A DNA stretch of 64,000 bases from Flagellimonas sp. MMG031. Lineage in GTDB: Bacteria; Bacteroidota; Bacteroidia; Flavobacteriales; Flavobacteriaceae. How positions within the stretch are numbered: the stretch's first letter is position 1; each line of letters opens with the position of its first letter. The translations under genes and the position numbers were made by a program. This document shows positions 44,510-53,091 of this stretch, piece after piece. The notes beneath the pieces were generated by a model. That model worked only from the letters and a program-made list of their open reading frames with translations, had not been told where the DNA came from and did not search any database. Location: NCBI RefSeq assembly GCF_040112705.1, contig NZ_CP157804.1, forward strand, positions 2,412,001-2,476,000, written 5' to 3'.

Positions 44510-47137
44510 ATGGAAGAGAACGAAGAACTGAACGATGAAAGTTTAGAAAACCAAGACGAGTCCCAAGATAGCCTGGTGAAGGTCACCGGGATGTACAAGG
44601 ATTGGTTTTTGGATTATGCTTCCTATGTAATTTTGGAGCGCGCCGTACCTGCCATCGAAGATGGATTTAAGCCCGTACAACGCCGGATCATGCATGCGCT
44701 CAAAGAACTGGACGATGGCCGTTACAACAAAGTGGCCAACGTAGTGGGGCACACCATGCAGTACCACCCGCACGGTGATGCCAGTATCGCCGATGCCATG
44801 GTGCAGCTAGGGCAGAAGGACCTGCTGATTGACACTCAAGGAAACTGGGGAAACATTTTAACCGGCGATGGCGCTGCAGCCTCTCGATACATCGAGGCCA
44901 GATTGTCAAAATTTGCCCTTGAGGTGGTGTACAGCCCAAAGATTACGGAGTGGCAACTTTCGTATGACGGCCGGAAAAAGGAACCTGTCCATCTCCCTGT
45001 GAAATTTCCGCTCTTGCTCGCACAAGGAGCAGAAGGGATTGCCGTTGGTCTGTCCACCAAAATATTGCCCCACAACTTTAATGAATTGATTGATGCATCC
45101 ATCAAGCACCTGAAAGGCAAGCGATTTACCTTGGTTCCCGATTTTCCCACCGCCGGGATTATTGATGTGACCAATTATAATGATGGCATGCGAGGGGGAA
45201 AAATTAGGGTTCGTGCAAAAATATCGACCTTGGACAAGAACACCTTGGTCATCAACGAAATCCCGTATGGCACCAACACATCCTCTTTAATTGATTCCAT
45301 CTTAAAGGCTAATGACAAGGGGAAAATCAAAATTAAACGAATAGAGGACAATACTGCGGCAGAAGTGGAAATTTTGGTCCATTTGCCCAATGGAATCTCT
45401 CCGGATAAAACCATTGACGCACTTTATGCATTTACGGCCTGCGAAAGTTCCATATCGCCACTGGGCTGTGTCATAGAGGATAACAAGCCATTGTTTATAG
45501 GGGTAAAGGAAATGTTGGAGCGTTCAACGGACAATACGGTTGAACTACTTAAAGCAGAACTTGAAATACAGTTGGGCGAACTCGAAGAGCAGTGGCACTT
45601 TGCTTCGTTGGAGCGTATTTTTATTGAAAACAGGATCTATCGGGATATTGAGGAGGAAGAGACCTGGGAAGGTGTTATCGCTGCCATCGATAAAGGATTG
45701 AAGCCCCATATTTCGCATTTAAAAAGGGAAGTCACCAAAGATGATATCGTTCGGCTGACCGAAATTCGCATCAAACGGATTTCAAAATTTGATTTGGAAA
45801 AGGCTCAACAACTTATTGATAGTTTGGAGGAAAGGATTGCGGAGACAAAGCATCACTTGGAGCATTTGGTGGAGTATGCGATTGCTTATTTCAAAGAACT
45901 CAAAAAGAAATATGGCGAAGGCCGGGAACGCAAATCCGAAATCAAAATATTTGATGATATCGAGGCCACTAAAGTGGTAATCAGAAATACCAAGCTATAC
46001 GTCAACAGGGAGGAGGGTTTCATTGGAACCTCCTTGAAACGGGACGAATACGTAACCGACTGCAGCGATATCGATGATATAATTGTATTCACCCAAAAAG
46101 GGGAGATGATGGTCACCAAGGTGGACTCCAAGGTGTTTGTTGGGAAAAACATCATTCACGTGGCCGTATTCAAAAAGAAGGACAAGCGCACCACCTACAA
46201 TATGATTTACAAAAGCATGAAAGGTGGGCCCAGTTATGTGAAGCGATTCAACGTTACCAGCATGACGAGGGACAAGATATACGAGCTTGCCGGCGACAAG
46301 GCCTCCTCGGAAGTCTTGTACTTTTCTGCCAATCCCAACGGTGAGGCAGAAGTGGTTACCATAATGCTGCGTCAGTCCGGTAGCATCAAAAAATTGAAAT
46401 GGGACCTTGACTTTTCTGATGTATTGATCAAAGGTCGAAGCTCCAAAGGAAATTTGGTCACCAAATACGCCGTGAAGCGTATCGAACTCAAAGAAAAGGG
46501 CGTATCCACTCTTAAACCTAGAAAAATTTGGTTCGATGATGTGGTCAACCGCCTGAATGTAGATGGAAGAGGTGAGCTTCTTGGAGAATTTAAAGGGGAT
46601 GACCTGCTTTTGGTGGTCGACCAAAAGGGGATTGTCAAAACCATTCCGCCTGATTTGCTCACCCGATTTAGCGATGATATGATCGTACTGGAGAAATGGA
46701 ATCCGGACAAACCGATTTCCGTGGTGCATTATGTTGGGGACAAAGAACGTTTTTACCTGAAACGATTCTTGATCGAAAATCCCAATAAAGAGGAAGTAGT
46801 CATTGACGAAGACCCGAAATCCTACTTGGAACTGGTATCCACCGATTGGAGACCCATGTTGGAAGTAGAGTTCATAAAACCGCGCGGCAAAGACCCCAAA
46901 CCAAATTTGGAGGTGAATGTTGAGGAATTTATTGCGGTTAAGGGCATAAAGGCCATTGGAAATCAACTGACCCCGGAAAAAGTAAAAAGTATTAATGTTT
47001 TAAGCCCACTGCCTTACGAAGAGCCGGAGGAAACTAGGACCGAGGATATCGAAGTAGTGGACGAAGAACAAATAGACAACGATGATACTGATATTGAAAC
47101 AAAGAATGATGGTTCCGACCAAACTACTTTGTTTTAA
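44510..47137 (+). CDS. parC: DNA topoisomerase IV subunit A
   Basis: DNA breakage-reunion subunit of topoisomerase IV. In the 875-residue chain the catalytic tyrosine is Y127 in AASRYIEARL; PAIEDGFKPVQRRI and HPHGDASIADAM surround the active site. The residue equivalent to the quinolone contact S83 of E. coli GyrA is alanine (A91), with D95 in place of D87. A long C-terminal beta-pinwheel-like part ends in an acidic tail. It follows parE by 15 bases. The annotation as topoisomerase IV rather than GyrA rests on the pairing. Confidence 0.92.
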   Translation: MEENEELNDESLENQDESQDSLVKVTGMYKDWFLDYASYVILERAVPAIEDGFKPVQRRIMHALKELDDGRYNKVANVVGHTMQYHPHGDASIADAMVQLGQKDLLIDTQGNWGNILTGDGAAASRYIEARLSKFALEVVYSPKITEWQLSYDGRKKEPVHLPVKFPLLLAQGAEGIAVGLSTKILPHNFNELIDASIKHLKGKRFTLVPDFPTAGIIDVTNYNDGMRGGKIRVRAKISTLDKNTLVINEIPYGTNTSSLIDSILKANDKGKIKIKRIEDNTAAEVEILVHLPNGISPDKTIDALYAFTACESSISPLGCVIEDNKPLFIGVKEMLERSTDNTVELLKAELEIQLGELEEQWHFASLERIFIENRIYRDIEEEETWEGVIAAIDKGLKPHISHLKREVTKDDIVRLTEIRIKRISKFDLEKAQQLIDSLEERIAETKHHLEHLVEYAIAYFKELKKKYGEGRERKSEIKIFDDIEATKVVIRNTKLYVNREEGFIGTSLKRDEYVTDCSDIDDIIVFTQKGEMMVTKVDSKVFVGKNIIHVAVFKKKDKRTTYNMIYKSMKGGPSYVKRFNVTSMTRDKIYELAGDKASSEVLYFSANPNGEAEVVTIMLRQSGSIKKLKWDLDFSDVLIKGRSSKGNLVTKYAVKRIELKEKGVSTLKPRKIWFDDVVNRLNVDGRGELLGEFKGDDLLLVVDQKGIVKTIPPDLLTRFSDDMIVLEKWNPDKPISVVHYVGDKERFYLKRFLIENPNKEEVVIDEDPKSYLELVSTDWRPMLEVEFIKPRGKDPKPNLEVNVEEFIAVKGIKAIGNQLTPEKVKSINVLSPLPYEEPEETRTEDIEVVDEEQIDNDDTDIETKNDGSDQTTLF

Positions 47138-47207
47138 CCCTTTTTATAGTTAATTTGCTCGTTTAGAATAACACATGTCAAAAGCACACATTGCTTAAAA
47201 TTTCTTT

Positions 47208-48164
47208 ATGGACTTTACAAACCCCCTGGTCTATGGCGTGCCAGTATTCATTGCCTTTATATTACTTGAATTAACATACAGCAAAACCCACGATCACGAC
47301 GAGCTTTACAATTGGAAAGATTTGGCCGCCAGTGGTTTTATGGGAATAGGTTCCGCTATTTTGGGGCCCTTGTTCAAAGTTGCTTTTGCCATTCTGCTAT
47401 TTGAGGGAACCTACGAACTCTTTAATCCAGTAGTTGACGGGGTAAGGACCAATATTATGGGCTATGCCTCATTTGGTTATGCTTGGTACGTTTGGATTCT
47501 GTGCCAACTGGCAGACGATTTTACGTATTATTGGTTCCATCGGGCCAACCACGAAGTCCGTATTTTATGGGCTGCACATATTGTGCACCACTCCTCTGAT
47601 AATTTCAATTTGGGTACGGCCATCCGCAACGGTTGGTTTACGATTTTGTACAAACCCTTTTTCTATATATGGATGCCCGCTATCGGTTTTCCTCCGGAAA
47701 TGGTTTTGGTATGTTTAGGTATCGAAGCGCTTTGGCAGTTTCAATTGCACACGGTTTACGTTCCAAAGCTTGGGTTTTTGGAAAAAATATTCAACACCCA
47801 CACCATGCACCAGGTGCACCATGCCCAGAATGTAGAGTATTTGGATAAAAACCACGGAGGATTCCTGAATATTTTTGACAAGATGTTCGGTACTTGGAAA
47901 GAACTCGATGATGATATCGATGTAAAATACGGAGTGATTCATGCGCCAAATTCATACAACCCCGTGGTAATATTGACCCACGAGTTCAAGGATATTTGGA
48001 ATGATGTCAAAAAATCCAAAAAGCTCTCGCATAAACTGATGTATATCTTTGGACCTCCCGGATGGAGCCACGACGGCAGCACACTTACCGTAAAACAGCA
48101 GCAACGATTATTTGAAAAGCATAAGGAATCCAGTCCCGAGTTGGCTTACCAACGGCCCAATTAG
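47208..48164 (+). CDS. Sterol desaturase/fatty acid hydroxylase family protein
   Basis: A 318-residue membrane di-iron enzyme with the three histidine clusters HRANHE, HIVHHSSD and HTMHQVHHAQN at about residues 114-211 and four hydrophobic segments. The superfamily hydroxylates or desaturates lipids, sterols or carotenoids, using oxygen. In flavobacteria the target may be a membrane lipid or carotenoid; not determined. It starts 70 bases after parC and ends before a convergent lipoprotein gene. Confidence 0.88.
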   Translation: MDFTNPLVYGVPVFIAFILLELTYSKTHDHDELYNWKDLAASGFMGIGSAILGPLFKVAFAILLFEGTYELFNPVVDGVRTNIMGYASFGYAWYVWILCQLADDFTYYWFHRANHEVRILWAAHIVHHSSDNFNLGTAIRNGWFTILYKPFFYIWMPAIGFPPEMVLVCLGIEALWQFQLHTVYVPKLGFLEKIFNTHTMHQVHHAQNVEYLDKNHGGFLNIFDKMFGTWKELDDDIDVKYGVIHAPNSYNPVVILTHEFKDIWNDVKKSKKLSHKLMYIFGPPGWSHDGSTLTVKQQQRLFEKHKESSPELAYQRPN

Positions 48165-48200
48165 CAGGCGCTAAGAGCAATCGTAGGGAAAAGCAGCTTT

Positions 48201-48581
48201 CTAATCTTCGATTTTTTCCGCGGTACCTTTAAATTTTTTGTTTTCGCCCACAATGTTGTACTCAAACGTATAGGATGATTCCGAAGTGGTAAGTATTTTA
48301 ATGTGGATCGGTCTTTCCTCCGCCTTATTCTTAGGGTTCAGATTTTTTAGGATGTACTCACAATCGTTGATCCAACGAACAGAAGAAGAATCCACTTTAC
48401 CTTCAAATTCGTCAATCTCCATTTCCAAGGTTCTGTGGAAGACGGTCTCCTTTTCTTCACCGTTAATGGTTGCTTTAAAGGAGAAAGAACCCGTTTTAAA
48501 ATCTTCACAATTACGCTCAGGAGGTTGACCACAGGCAAACATCAAAAAAATCGACAGGGTAGGAAATAAACGTTTTATCAT
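48201..48581 (-). CDS. Small lipoprotein of unknown function
   Basis: Start ATG 48581 gives a 126-residue protein with MIKRLFPTLSIFLMFACGQP, lipobox FAC with C17. The mature part is about 110 residues, beta-rich (FSFKATINGEEKETV, SSYTFEYNIVGENKKFKG) and charged. A longer frame to 48617 overlaps the XRE gene and is not favoured. From memory homologues next to parC in flavobacteria are called DNA topoisomerase IV by mistaken transfer; there is no such similarity. Function unknown. Confidence 0.75.
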   Translation of the reverse strand: MIKRLFPTLSIFLMFACGQPPERNCEDFKTGSFSFKATINGEEKETVFHRTLEMEIDEFEGKVDSSSVRWINDCEYILKNLNPKNKAEERPIHIKILTTSESSYTFEYNIVGENKKFKGTAEKIED

Positions 48582-48613
48582 AAATACAAAGTAACGGAAA
48601 GAACGTGAAAGCA

Positions 48614-49024
48614 TCAATCCTTTTTTGTGTGATACGCTTTAAAAGTTCCGTCAGGGTAGAAAAACACAATTTTATCAGGTTGCCCAGTTGAAATGTTTTT
48701 TTGGGAAGGGGCAGGAAATTCAAGTTGTGGGTTATCAGGAATCAATTTTTCCAGAAAAATATCCTTCCGATGTTCAATTTTAGATTTCTCAGGTACAGCC
48801 TCATCTTTTGGAAAATTCCCTTCTCCCTTCAATAGCCAATAGAGATCCACTTCGGGGTAGGTGTTCACCAACTTCATAATAAAATCCAAGCTAGGTTTAT
48901 TTCTTCCATTCAGCAGATGGGAGATACTGGAACGCTGTACACCAATCTCATCCGCGAAGGCTGAAACGGACAATTCCAAATACTCAATAACCTGCTCTAT
49001 ACGTTTGACAATATCTTTGTTCAC
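48614..49024 (-). CDS. XRE-family transcriptional regulator
   Basis: A 136-residue regulator with a GTG start at 49024. Residues 18-43 form the helix-turn-helix VSAFADEIGVQRSSISHLLNGR of lambda-repressor type, followed by a hydrophobic dimer segment and a flexible tail rich in Lys/Glu. The start codon lies at the edge of a TTTACATTTGT motif, which recurs four more times in the intergenic region in front of the M14 peptidase gene. Such an arrangement suggests autoregulation and control of the divergent gene. The N-terminus MNKDIVKRIEQVIEYL is well conserved among flavobacterial members in my memory. Confidence 0.88.
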   Translation of the reverse strand: MNKDIVKRIEQVIEYLELSVSAFADEIGVQRSSISHLLNGRNKPSLDFIMKLVNTYPEVDLYWLLKGEGNFPKDEAVPEKSKIEHRKDIFLEKLIPDNPQLEFPAPSQKNISTGQPDKIVFFYPDGTFKAYHTKKD

Positions 49025-49290
49025 AAATGTAAATTAATATGTTTCAAAGATAATCTATTCATGCGGAATTCACTATTAAAATCGTTACAGAGGGTGTAAG
49101 TATATAAAGTAATAGTACAGATTATAATATATATAGTATTGATATACTAATATATAAGCAGTTTAATTAAAATAGTGTTTACAAATGTATAGCCTTACCC
49201 TTAAATGAGCTTTTGCGAATGACACAAATGTAACTATTTGGTTGATTCATATGTTTACATTTGTAAAAATAGGTATGGTTACTTTTGTAA
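49023..49290. promoter_or_regulatory. Cluster of five TTTACAWWTGTAAA-type motifs between the XRE and M14 genes
   Basis: Copies: 49023-49033 ACAAATGTAAA (at the XRE start), 49178-49189 TTTACAAATGTA, 49224-49233 ACAAATGTAA, 49254-49267 TTTACATTTGTAAA (perfect palindrome) and 49279-49290 TTACTTTTGTAA. The last two also contain TAnnTTTG boxes (TACATTTG, TACTTTTG), so the operator and promoter may overlap. Most likely binding sites of the XRE protein or of a related regulator. Confidence 0.55.
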
Positions 49291-49309
49291 ACTTTAATTC
49301 CACCGTTCC

Positions 49310-50419
49310 ATGCTAGATTATTCACGGTTTAAAGAACAGTCCATAAAAGGCCGATATATTAATAAGGACTCCATTCGAGGCTGTTTTGAAAAAGTATCCT
49401 CCCCATTAATCCATATAGGTGATTCGGTTAGGGGGAATCCCATACATGCCTTTACCATGGGGGATGGTGGTAATAAAATCCTCATGTGGTCGCAAATGCA
49501 CGGGAATGAATCCACAACTACCAAAGCGGTCTGGGATATGGTGAATTACCTGCAGTCCGATTTGGAAGATGCAAAGCACATTTTAAAGGAATGCACCCTT
49601 ATGGTGGTTCCAATGCTAAATCCGGATGGAGCGGACGATTATACCCGTGAAAATAGCAACAAAATCGACCTGAACAGGGATGCTAAAAATCTATCCCAAC
49701 CAGAAAGCATTGCCCTGCGGGATTTGTTCGAACGGTTTCAGCCCGATTATTGTTTTAATCTTCATGACCAACGTACCTTATTTAGCGCAGGTGAGAATAA
49801 TAAACCAGCTACGGTTTCCTTTTTGTCTCCATCGAGCAGTCCTGAGCGGTACATTACGCCCAATAGGGAATTGGCCATGAAATTGATTGCTGCCATGAAC
49901 CATCGTTTACAAGCATTGATTCCCGGGCAGATTGGCAGGTATGATGATGGCTTTAACCATAATTGCGTAGGGGATATGTTCCAAATGCTCGGCATTCCCA
50001 CCGTATTGTTCGAATCTGGCCATTATCCCAATGACTATGAAAGGGAGAAAACACGTGAACTTATTTTTGTGGCCTTGGTTGAAGCTTTGCATACTATAGC
50101 GAAAGATACCATCGAAGCGTTTCATACGGGAGACTATTTTTCCATTCCCAATAACCACAAATTGTTTTTTGATGTATTGGTGAAACATCCAGAGCTGGTG
50201 AACGGTGCATTTGAAACCGGACAGTCCGTTGGGATTCGGTTTAAAGAAGTGCTGCAAGACAAAAAGATTATTTTCCGCCCCGAGATAGCGGAAATAGGCG
50301 ATTTGAATGGCTTTTATGGGCACCAGACCATAGAATGTATTGATTCCAAGGATTTTGGCTTTTCCCCGGAACAGCACGAAATACTGGATTTGCTTCGAGA
50401 ATTCAAGAATCTAAAGTAG
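49310..50419 (+). CDS. M14-family zinc carboxypeptidase
   Basis: A 369-residue zinc peptidase. Metal ligands: H-x-x-E in SQMHGNESTTTK (residues about 63-74) and a histidine in FNLHDQR; the substrate arginine and the catalytic glutamate in VLFESGHYPNDYERE are also seen. No signal peptide, so it is probably cytoplasmic, unlike most M14 enzymes. Peptide substrate unknown. It is divergent from the XRE regulator across 285 bases that hold the motif cluster, so it may be the controlled gene. Confidence 0.88.
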   Translation: MLDYSRFKEQSIKGRYINKDSIRGCFEKVSSPLIHIGDSVRGNPIHAFTMGDGGNKILMWSQMHGNESTTTKAVWDMVNYLQSDLEDAKHILKECTLMVVPMLNPDGADDYTRENSNKIDLNRDAKNLSQPESIALRDLFERFQPDYCFNLHDQRTLFSAGENNKPATVSFLSPSSSPERYITPNRELAMKLIAAMNHRLQALIPGQIGRYDDGFNHNCVGDMFQMLGIPTVLFESGHYPNDYEREKTRELIFVALVEALHTIAKDTIEAFHTGDYFSIPNNHKLFFDVLVKHPELVNGAFETGQSVGIRFKEVLQDKKIIFRPEIAEIGDLNGFYGHQTIECIDSKDFGFSPEQHEILDLLREFKNLK

Positions 50420-50464
50420 TTTGGGTGAGGTTCTTGCGTTTTATTTAAAAAATAACCAATTTTA

Positions 50465-50495
50465 TTACGTAAATTTCCTTTTTTAACTAATTTTG
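50465..50495 (+). promoter_or_regulatory. Promoter region of the Lrp/AsnC gene
   Basis: TTACGTAA at 50465-50472 is an 8-bp palindrome, and TAATTTTG at 50488-50495 fits the -7 consensus, 17 bases before the ATG at 50513. The palindrome lies where a self-repressing Lrp-type protein might bind. Low-information motif. Confidence 0.35.
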
Positions 50496-50512
50496 CTGCA
50501 AAATTTAATGTA

Positions 50513-50992
50513 ATGAACAAAGTTAAACTCGACGAAATAGATCACCAAATTTTGGACATGCTGATCGATAACACCCGTACACCTTTTACGGACATTGCAA
50601 AAAAGTTGCTGATTTCCGCAGGTACGGTTCATGTCCGCGTCAAAAAAATGGAAGAGTCAGGAATCATCAAAGGTTCTTCCCTAACACTTGATTATGTTAA
50701 ATTGGGCTATTCCTTTATAGCTTATGTCGGGATATTTTTGGAGAAAACGCACCAGACCAAGTTCGTTTTGGAGCGATTGAGCCAAATACCCTACGTTACC
50801 GTGGCCCATATCACCACGGGCAAGTTCAATATCTTCTGCAAGATCCGGGCTAGGGATACCACGCATGCGAAAAACATCATCTTCAAGATTGATGATATCG
50901 ACGGTATCAGCAGGACAGAGACCATGATATCCTTGGAGGAGAGTATCAACGACAAGCGACGGTTGATGCATACCATCTTCAACGAGCTGTAA
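50513..50992 (+). CDS. Lrp/AsnC-family transcriptional regulator
   Basis: A 159-residue leucine-responsive-type regulator: winged helix-turn-helix at residues 5-55 (LDEIDHQILDMLIDNTRTPF, KMEESGIIKGSSLTLDY) and a C-terminal RAM ligand domain from about 65 to 150. Typical members sense an amino acid and act on amino-acid metabolism. The neighbours do not show a specific target; it is followed by a DinB protein after 15 bases, so those two may be one transcript. Confidence 0.9.
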   Translation: MNKVKLDEIDHQILDMLIDNTRTPFTDIAKKLLISAGTVHVRVKKMEESGIIKGSSLTLDYVKLGYSFIAYVGIFLEKTHQTKFVLERLSQIPYVTVAHITTGKFNIFCKIRARDTTHAKNIIFKIDDIDGISRTETMISLEESINDKRRLMHTIFNEL

Positions 50993-51007
50993 TCCTTTTT
51001 TACACCT

Positions 51008-51523
51008 ATGTTACTTTCGGAACTTCCCACTTCGGAATACAATCCTTTTTACCATACCTACGTGATGGCATTGGGAGACGTTGATTTGTTGGATGAATTA
51101 CGGAACGGAAAGCAGGTTCTGCTATCCTTATTGGAAGAAATCCCCGAAGAAAAACTTACCTATGCCTATGCCGAGGACAAATGGACCTTGGCAGAGGCAT
51201 TGGTGCATATGTTGGATACGGAACGAATTTTTCAATATCGGGCGCTCTGTATTGCCAGAAACGATAAAAGTGAATTCCCTGGCTTTGATCAGGATGCCTA
51301 TGTTCCTGTTTCGAACGCCAATAATCGCAGTAAAAAGGATTTGATCGATGAATATGTGGCCGTTCGGGACTCCTCCATCACGCTTTTTGCTTCTTTGGAC
51401 GAGGAAGCGCTCAAAAGGGTGGGAGTGGCCAGCGGCTCAAAAATGAGTGTTCGCGCACTGGGTTTTATCACCAGTGGTCACCAAGCGCACCATGTTCGCA
51501 TTTTGAGGGAAAGATATTTATAG
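51008..51523 (+). CDS. DinB-like metal-binding family protein
   Basis: A 171-residue four-helix-bundle protein of the DinB/YfiT superfamily. The three metal-ligand histidines fit LVHMLDTER, and GHQAHHVR near the C-terminus. Superfamily members catalyse small-molecule thiol transfer (bacillithiol or mycothiol-like) or are of unknown role; a deoxygenase or hydrolase role cannot be chosen. Probably cotranscribed with the Lrp-type gene. Confidence 0.85.
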   Translation: MLLSELPTSEYNPFYHTYVMALGDVDLLDELRNGKQVLLSLLEEIPEEKLTYAYAEDKWTLAEALVHMLDTERIFQYRALCIARNDKSEFPGFDQDAYVPVSNANNRSKKDLIDEYVAVRDSSITLFASLDEEALKRVGVASGSKMSVRALGFITSGHQAHHVRILRERYL

Positions 51524-51524
51524 C

Positions 51525-51851
51525 CTAATAACTGTCCTCACTTTCCAATTCATCGGAAGTGGGCTCGTAGGCCTCGAAAGAATCTTCCTCAAATTCTGAA
51601 GCCACTAATTCCTTATCCAACTCTTTTTCAATGGTTTCTTCAAAATTGGCGATAAAGTTGGAAAGGCTCTTACTGATCTTTACCAGATAGATGGTATCCT
51701 CAGTACGTACTTCCACTACTTCCAGCACTTCACCATTCGGCTTTTTAATGGTGGTAATGTCGTCGTCGCCATAACCATAGGGATAGGCATCGATTAATCT
51801 GGCGGCTACGGCGTGATCCAGTTTTTTGTAGTCAATCAAAATTCGTTTCAT
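51525..51851 (-). CDS. Conserved small acidic protein
   Basis: A 108-residue protein, MKRILIDYKKLDHAVAARLI at the start, a beta-rich middle and a very acidic tail (SEFEEDSFEAYEP, ESEDSY). No motif of known function, no signal peptide. I recall close homologues in other flavobacteria at the same place near aroB. It converges with the DinB gene with one base between stops. Function unknown. Confidence 0.72.
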   Translation of the reverse strand: MKRILIDYKKLDHAVAARLIDAYPYGYGDDDITTIKKPNGEVLEVVEVRTEDTIYLVKISKSLSNFIANFEETIEKELDKELVASEFEEDSFEAYEPTSDELESEDSY

Positions 51852-51944
51852 AATGGTCAGTTATTACATTAATCTTAAGCTAGGAATTTTCGAATTTGAT
51901 TTGACCAAAGAGTTGCGAACGCAAAAAAAGAGTATATAAAAAGG

Positions 51945-53000
51945 CTATTCCCTGTAGTAAGCAAAAGCTTTTGGGAACAATTCCTCCGGAACCTTAATGT
52001 CGGTAACGGCGTCTCCAATGGCTTGCAACAGCACAAAATTCACATTGCCATGGGAATTTTTCTTGTCGTACTTCAACAATTGTAGAATGGCATCGATATC
52101 CTCCGAGGTGAATTCCACACGGTCAAAATGGGCCAAAAGACCATTTTTGATATCGTCCACGTCCAATCGGGAGAGCCCACGGAGCTCGTGGGACAGGTAG
52201 CCTTCCAAAATCATCCCGGCAGCAATGGCCTCACCGTGCAGCAAAGTGCGTTTGTTGGGATTGTCCAAACAGTAGGATTCGATGGCGTGCCCAAGGGTAT
52301 GGCCAAAATTCAGGATTTTGCGCAGACCTTGTTCCGTAGGATCCTGCAGCACCACTTCATTTTTAATGGCAATGGATTTTTGGATACAGGCAGGGTCGGT
52401 AAAGTTGCCATTGTTCGTCAGGTCGTTCCAGTAGTCTTTATCCTGAATGAGACCATGCTTCAGCATTTCCGCATAACCGCTTTTGGTCTGTCGTTCATCA
52501 AGGGTTTGTAGAAACTCTGGAAAAATAAGGACCATTTGTGGTTGGTTAATGACCCCTATCTGGTTTTTTAATGACCCTAGATCCACACCCGTTTTTCCTC
52601 CAATGGAAGCATCGACCATAGAGAGCAGGGTAGTGGGGATATTTACGAAATCGATGCCTCGCTTAAAGGTAGATGCTACAAAACCGCCCATATCCGTAAG
52701 CACACCGCCACCAAGGTTGATCAGCAAGCTTTTCCGGTCACCATCCAAATGGGAAAGTTCTTCCCAGAGCTTCAAACACGTGTGGATGTGCTTGTGTTCT
52801 TCCCCCGAAGGAATCTCTAAAATGGAATCGATCTCATGCTCGAACATAACCAAAAACAAAGGCTTGCAATGCAGTTTGGTGTTCTCATCCACCAAAAGAA
52901 AGATCTTGGAATACTTTTTTTGACCAACATGCTGGTTCAGAGCAGCTTTGGCCAATTCGTTGATGTGTACCTCGTAGGACTGTGATTTAACCGACTCCAT
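51945..53000 (-). CDS. aroB: 3-dehydroquinate synthase
   Basis: Second step of the shikimate pathway: DAHP to 3-dehydroquinate, with NAD and a divalent metal. The 351-residue protein has GGGVLTDMGGFVASTFKRG and IPTTLLSMVDASIGGKTGV, the NAD-binding and active-site blocks, and HGEAIAAGMILEG further on. The length is normal for bacterial AroB. Divergent from the proline dehydrogenase gene. Confidence 0.95.
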   Translation of the reverse strand: MESVKSQSYEVHINELAKAALNQHVGQKKYSKIFLLVDENTKLHCKPLFLVMFEHEIDSILEIPSGEEHKHIHTCLKLWEELSHLDGDRKSLLINLGGGVLTDMGGFVASTFKRGIDFVNIPTTLLSMVDASIGGKTGVDLGSLKNQIGVINQPQMVLIFPEFLQTLDERQTKSGYAEMLKHGLIQDKDYWNDLTNNGNFTDPACIQKSIAIKNEVVLQDPTEQGLRKILNFGHTLGHAIESYCLDNPNKRTLLHGEAIAAGMILEGYLSHELRGLSRLDVDDIKNGLLAHFDRVEFTSEDIDAILQLLKYDKKNSHGNVNFVLLQAIGDAVTDIKVPEELFPKAFAYYRE

Positions 53001-53061
53001 AATTTTAATTACACCACTAAATAAAGACTATTTTTATATATACGGTTCTAGTTTGCGTACT

Positions 53062-53069
53062 TATCTTTG
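53062..53069 (+). promoter_or_regulatory. -7 promoter box of the proline dehydrogenase gene
   Basis: TATCTTTG (TAnnTTTG) 22 bases before the ATG at 53092. A -33 element is unclear. Confidence 0.4.
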
Positions 53070-53091
53070 AATCTTTAATGGATGATAATTA

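Noticed and set aside
48171..48200. GAAAAGCAGCTTTC near 48188 as a terminator of the sterol-desaturase gene.
   Set aside because: The stem is short, with a C-rich, T-poor follow-up.
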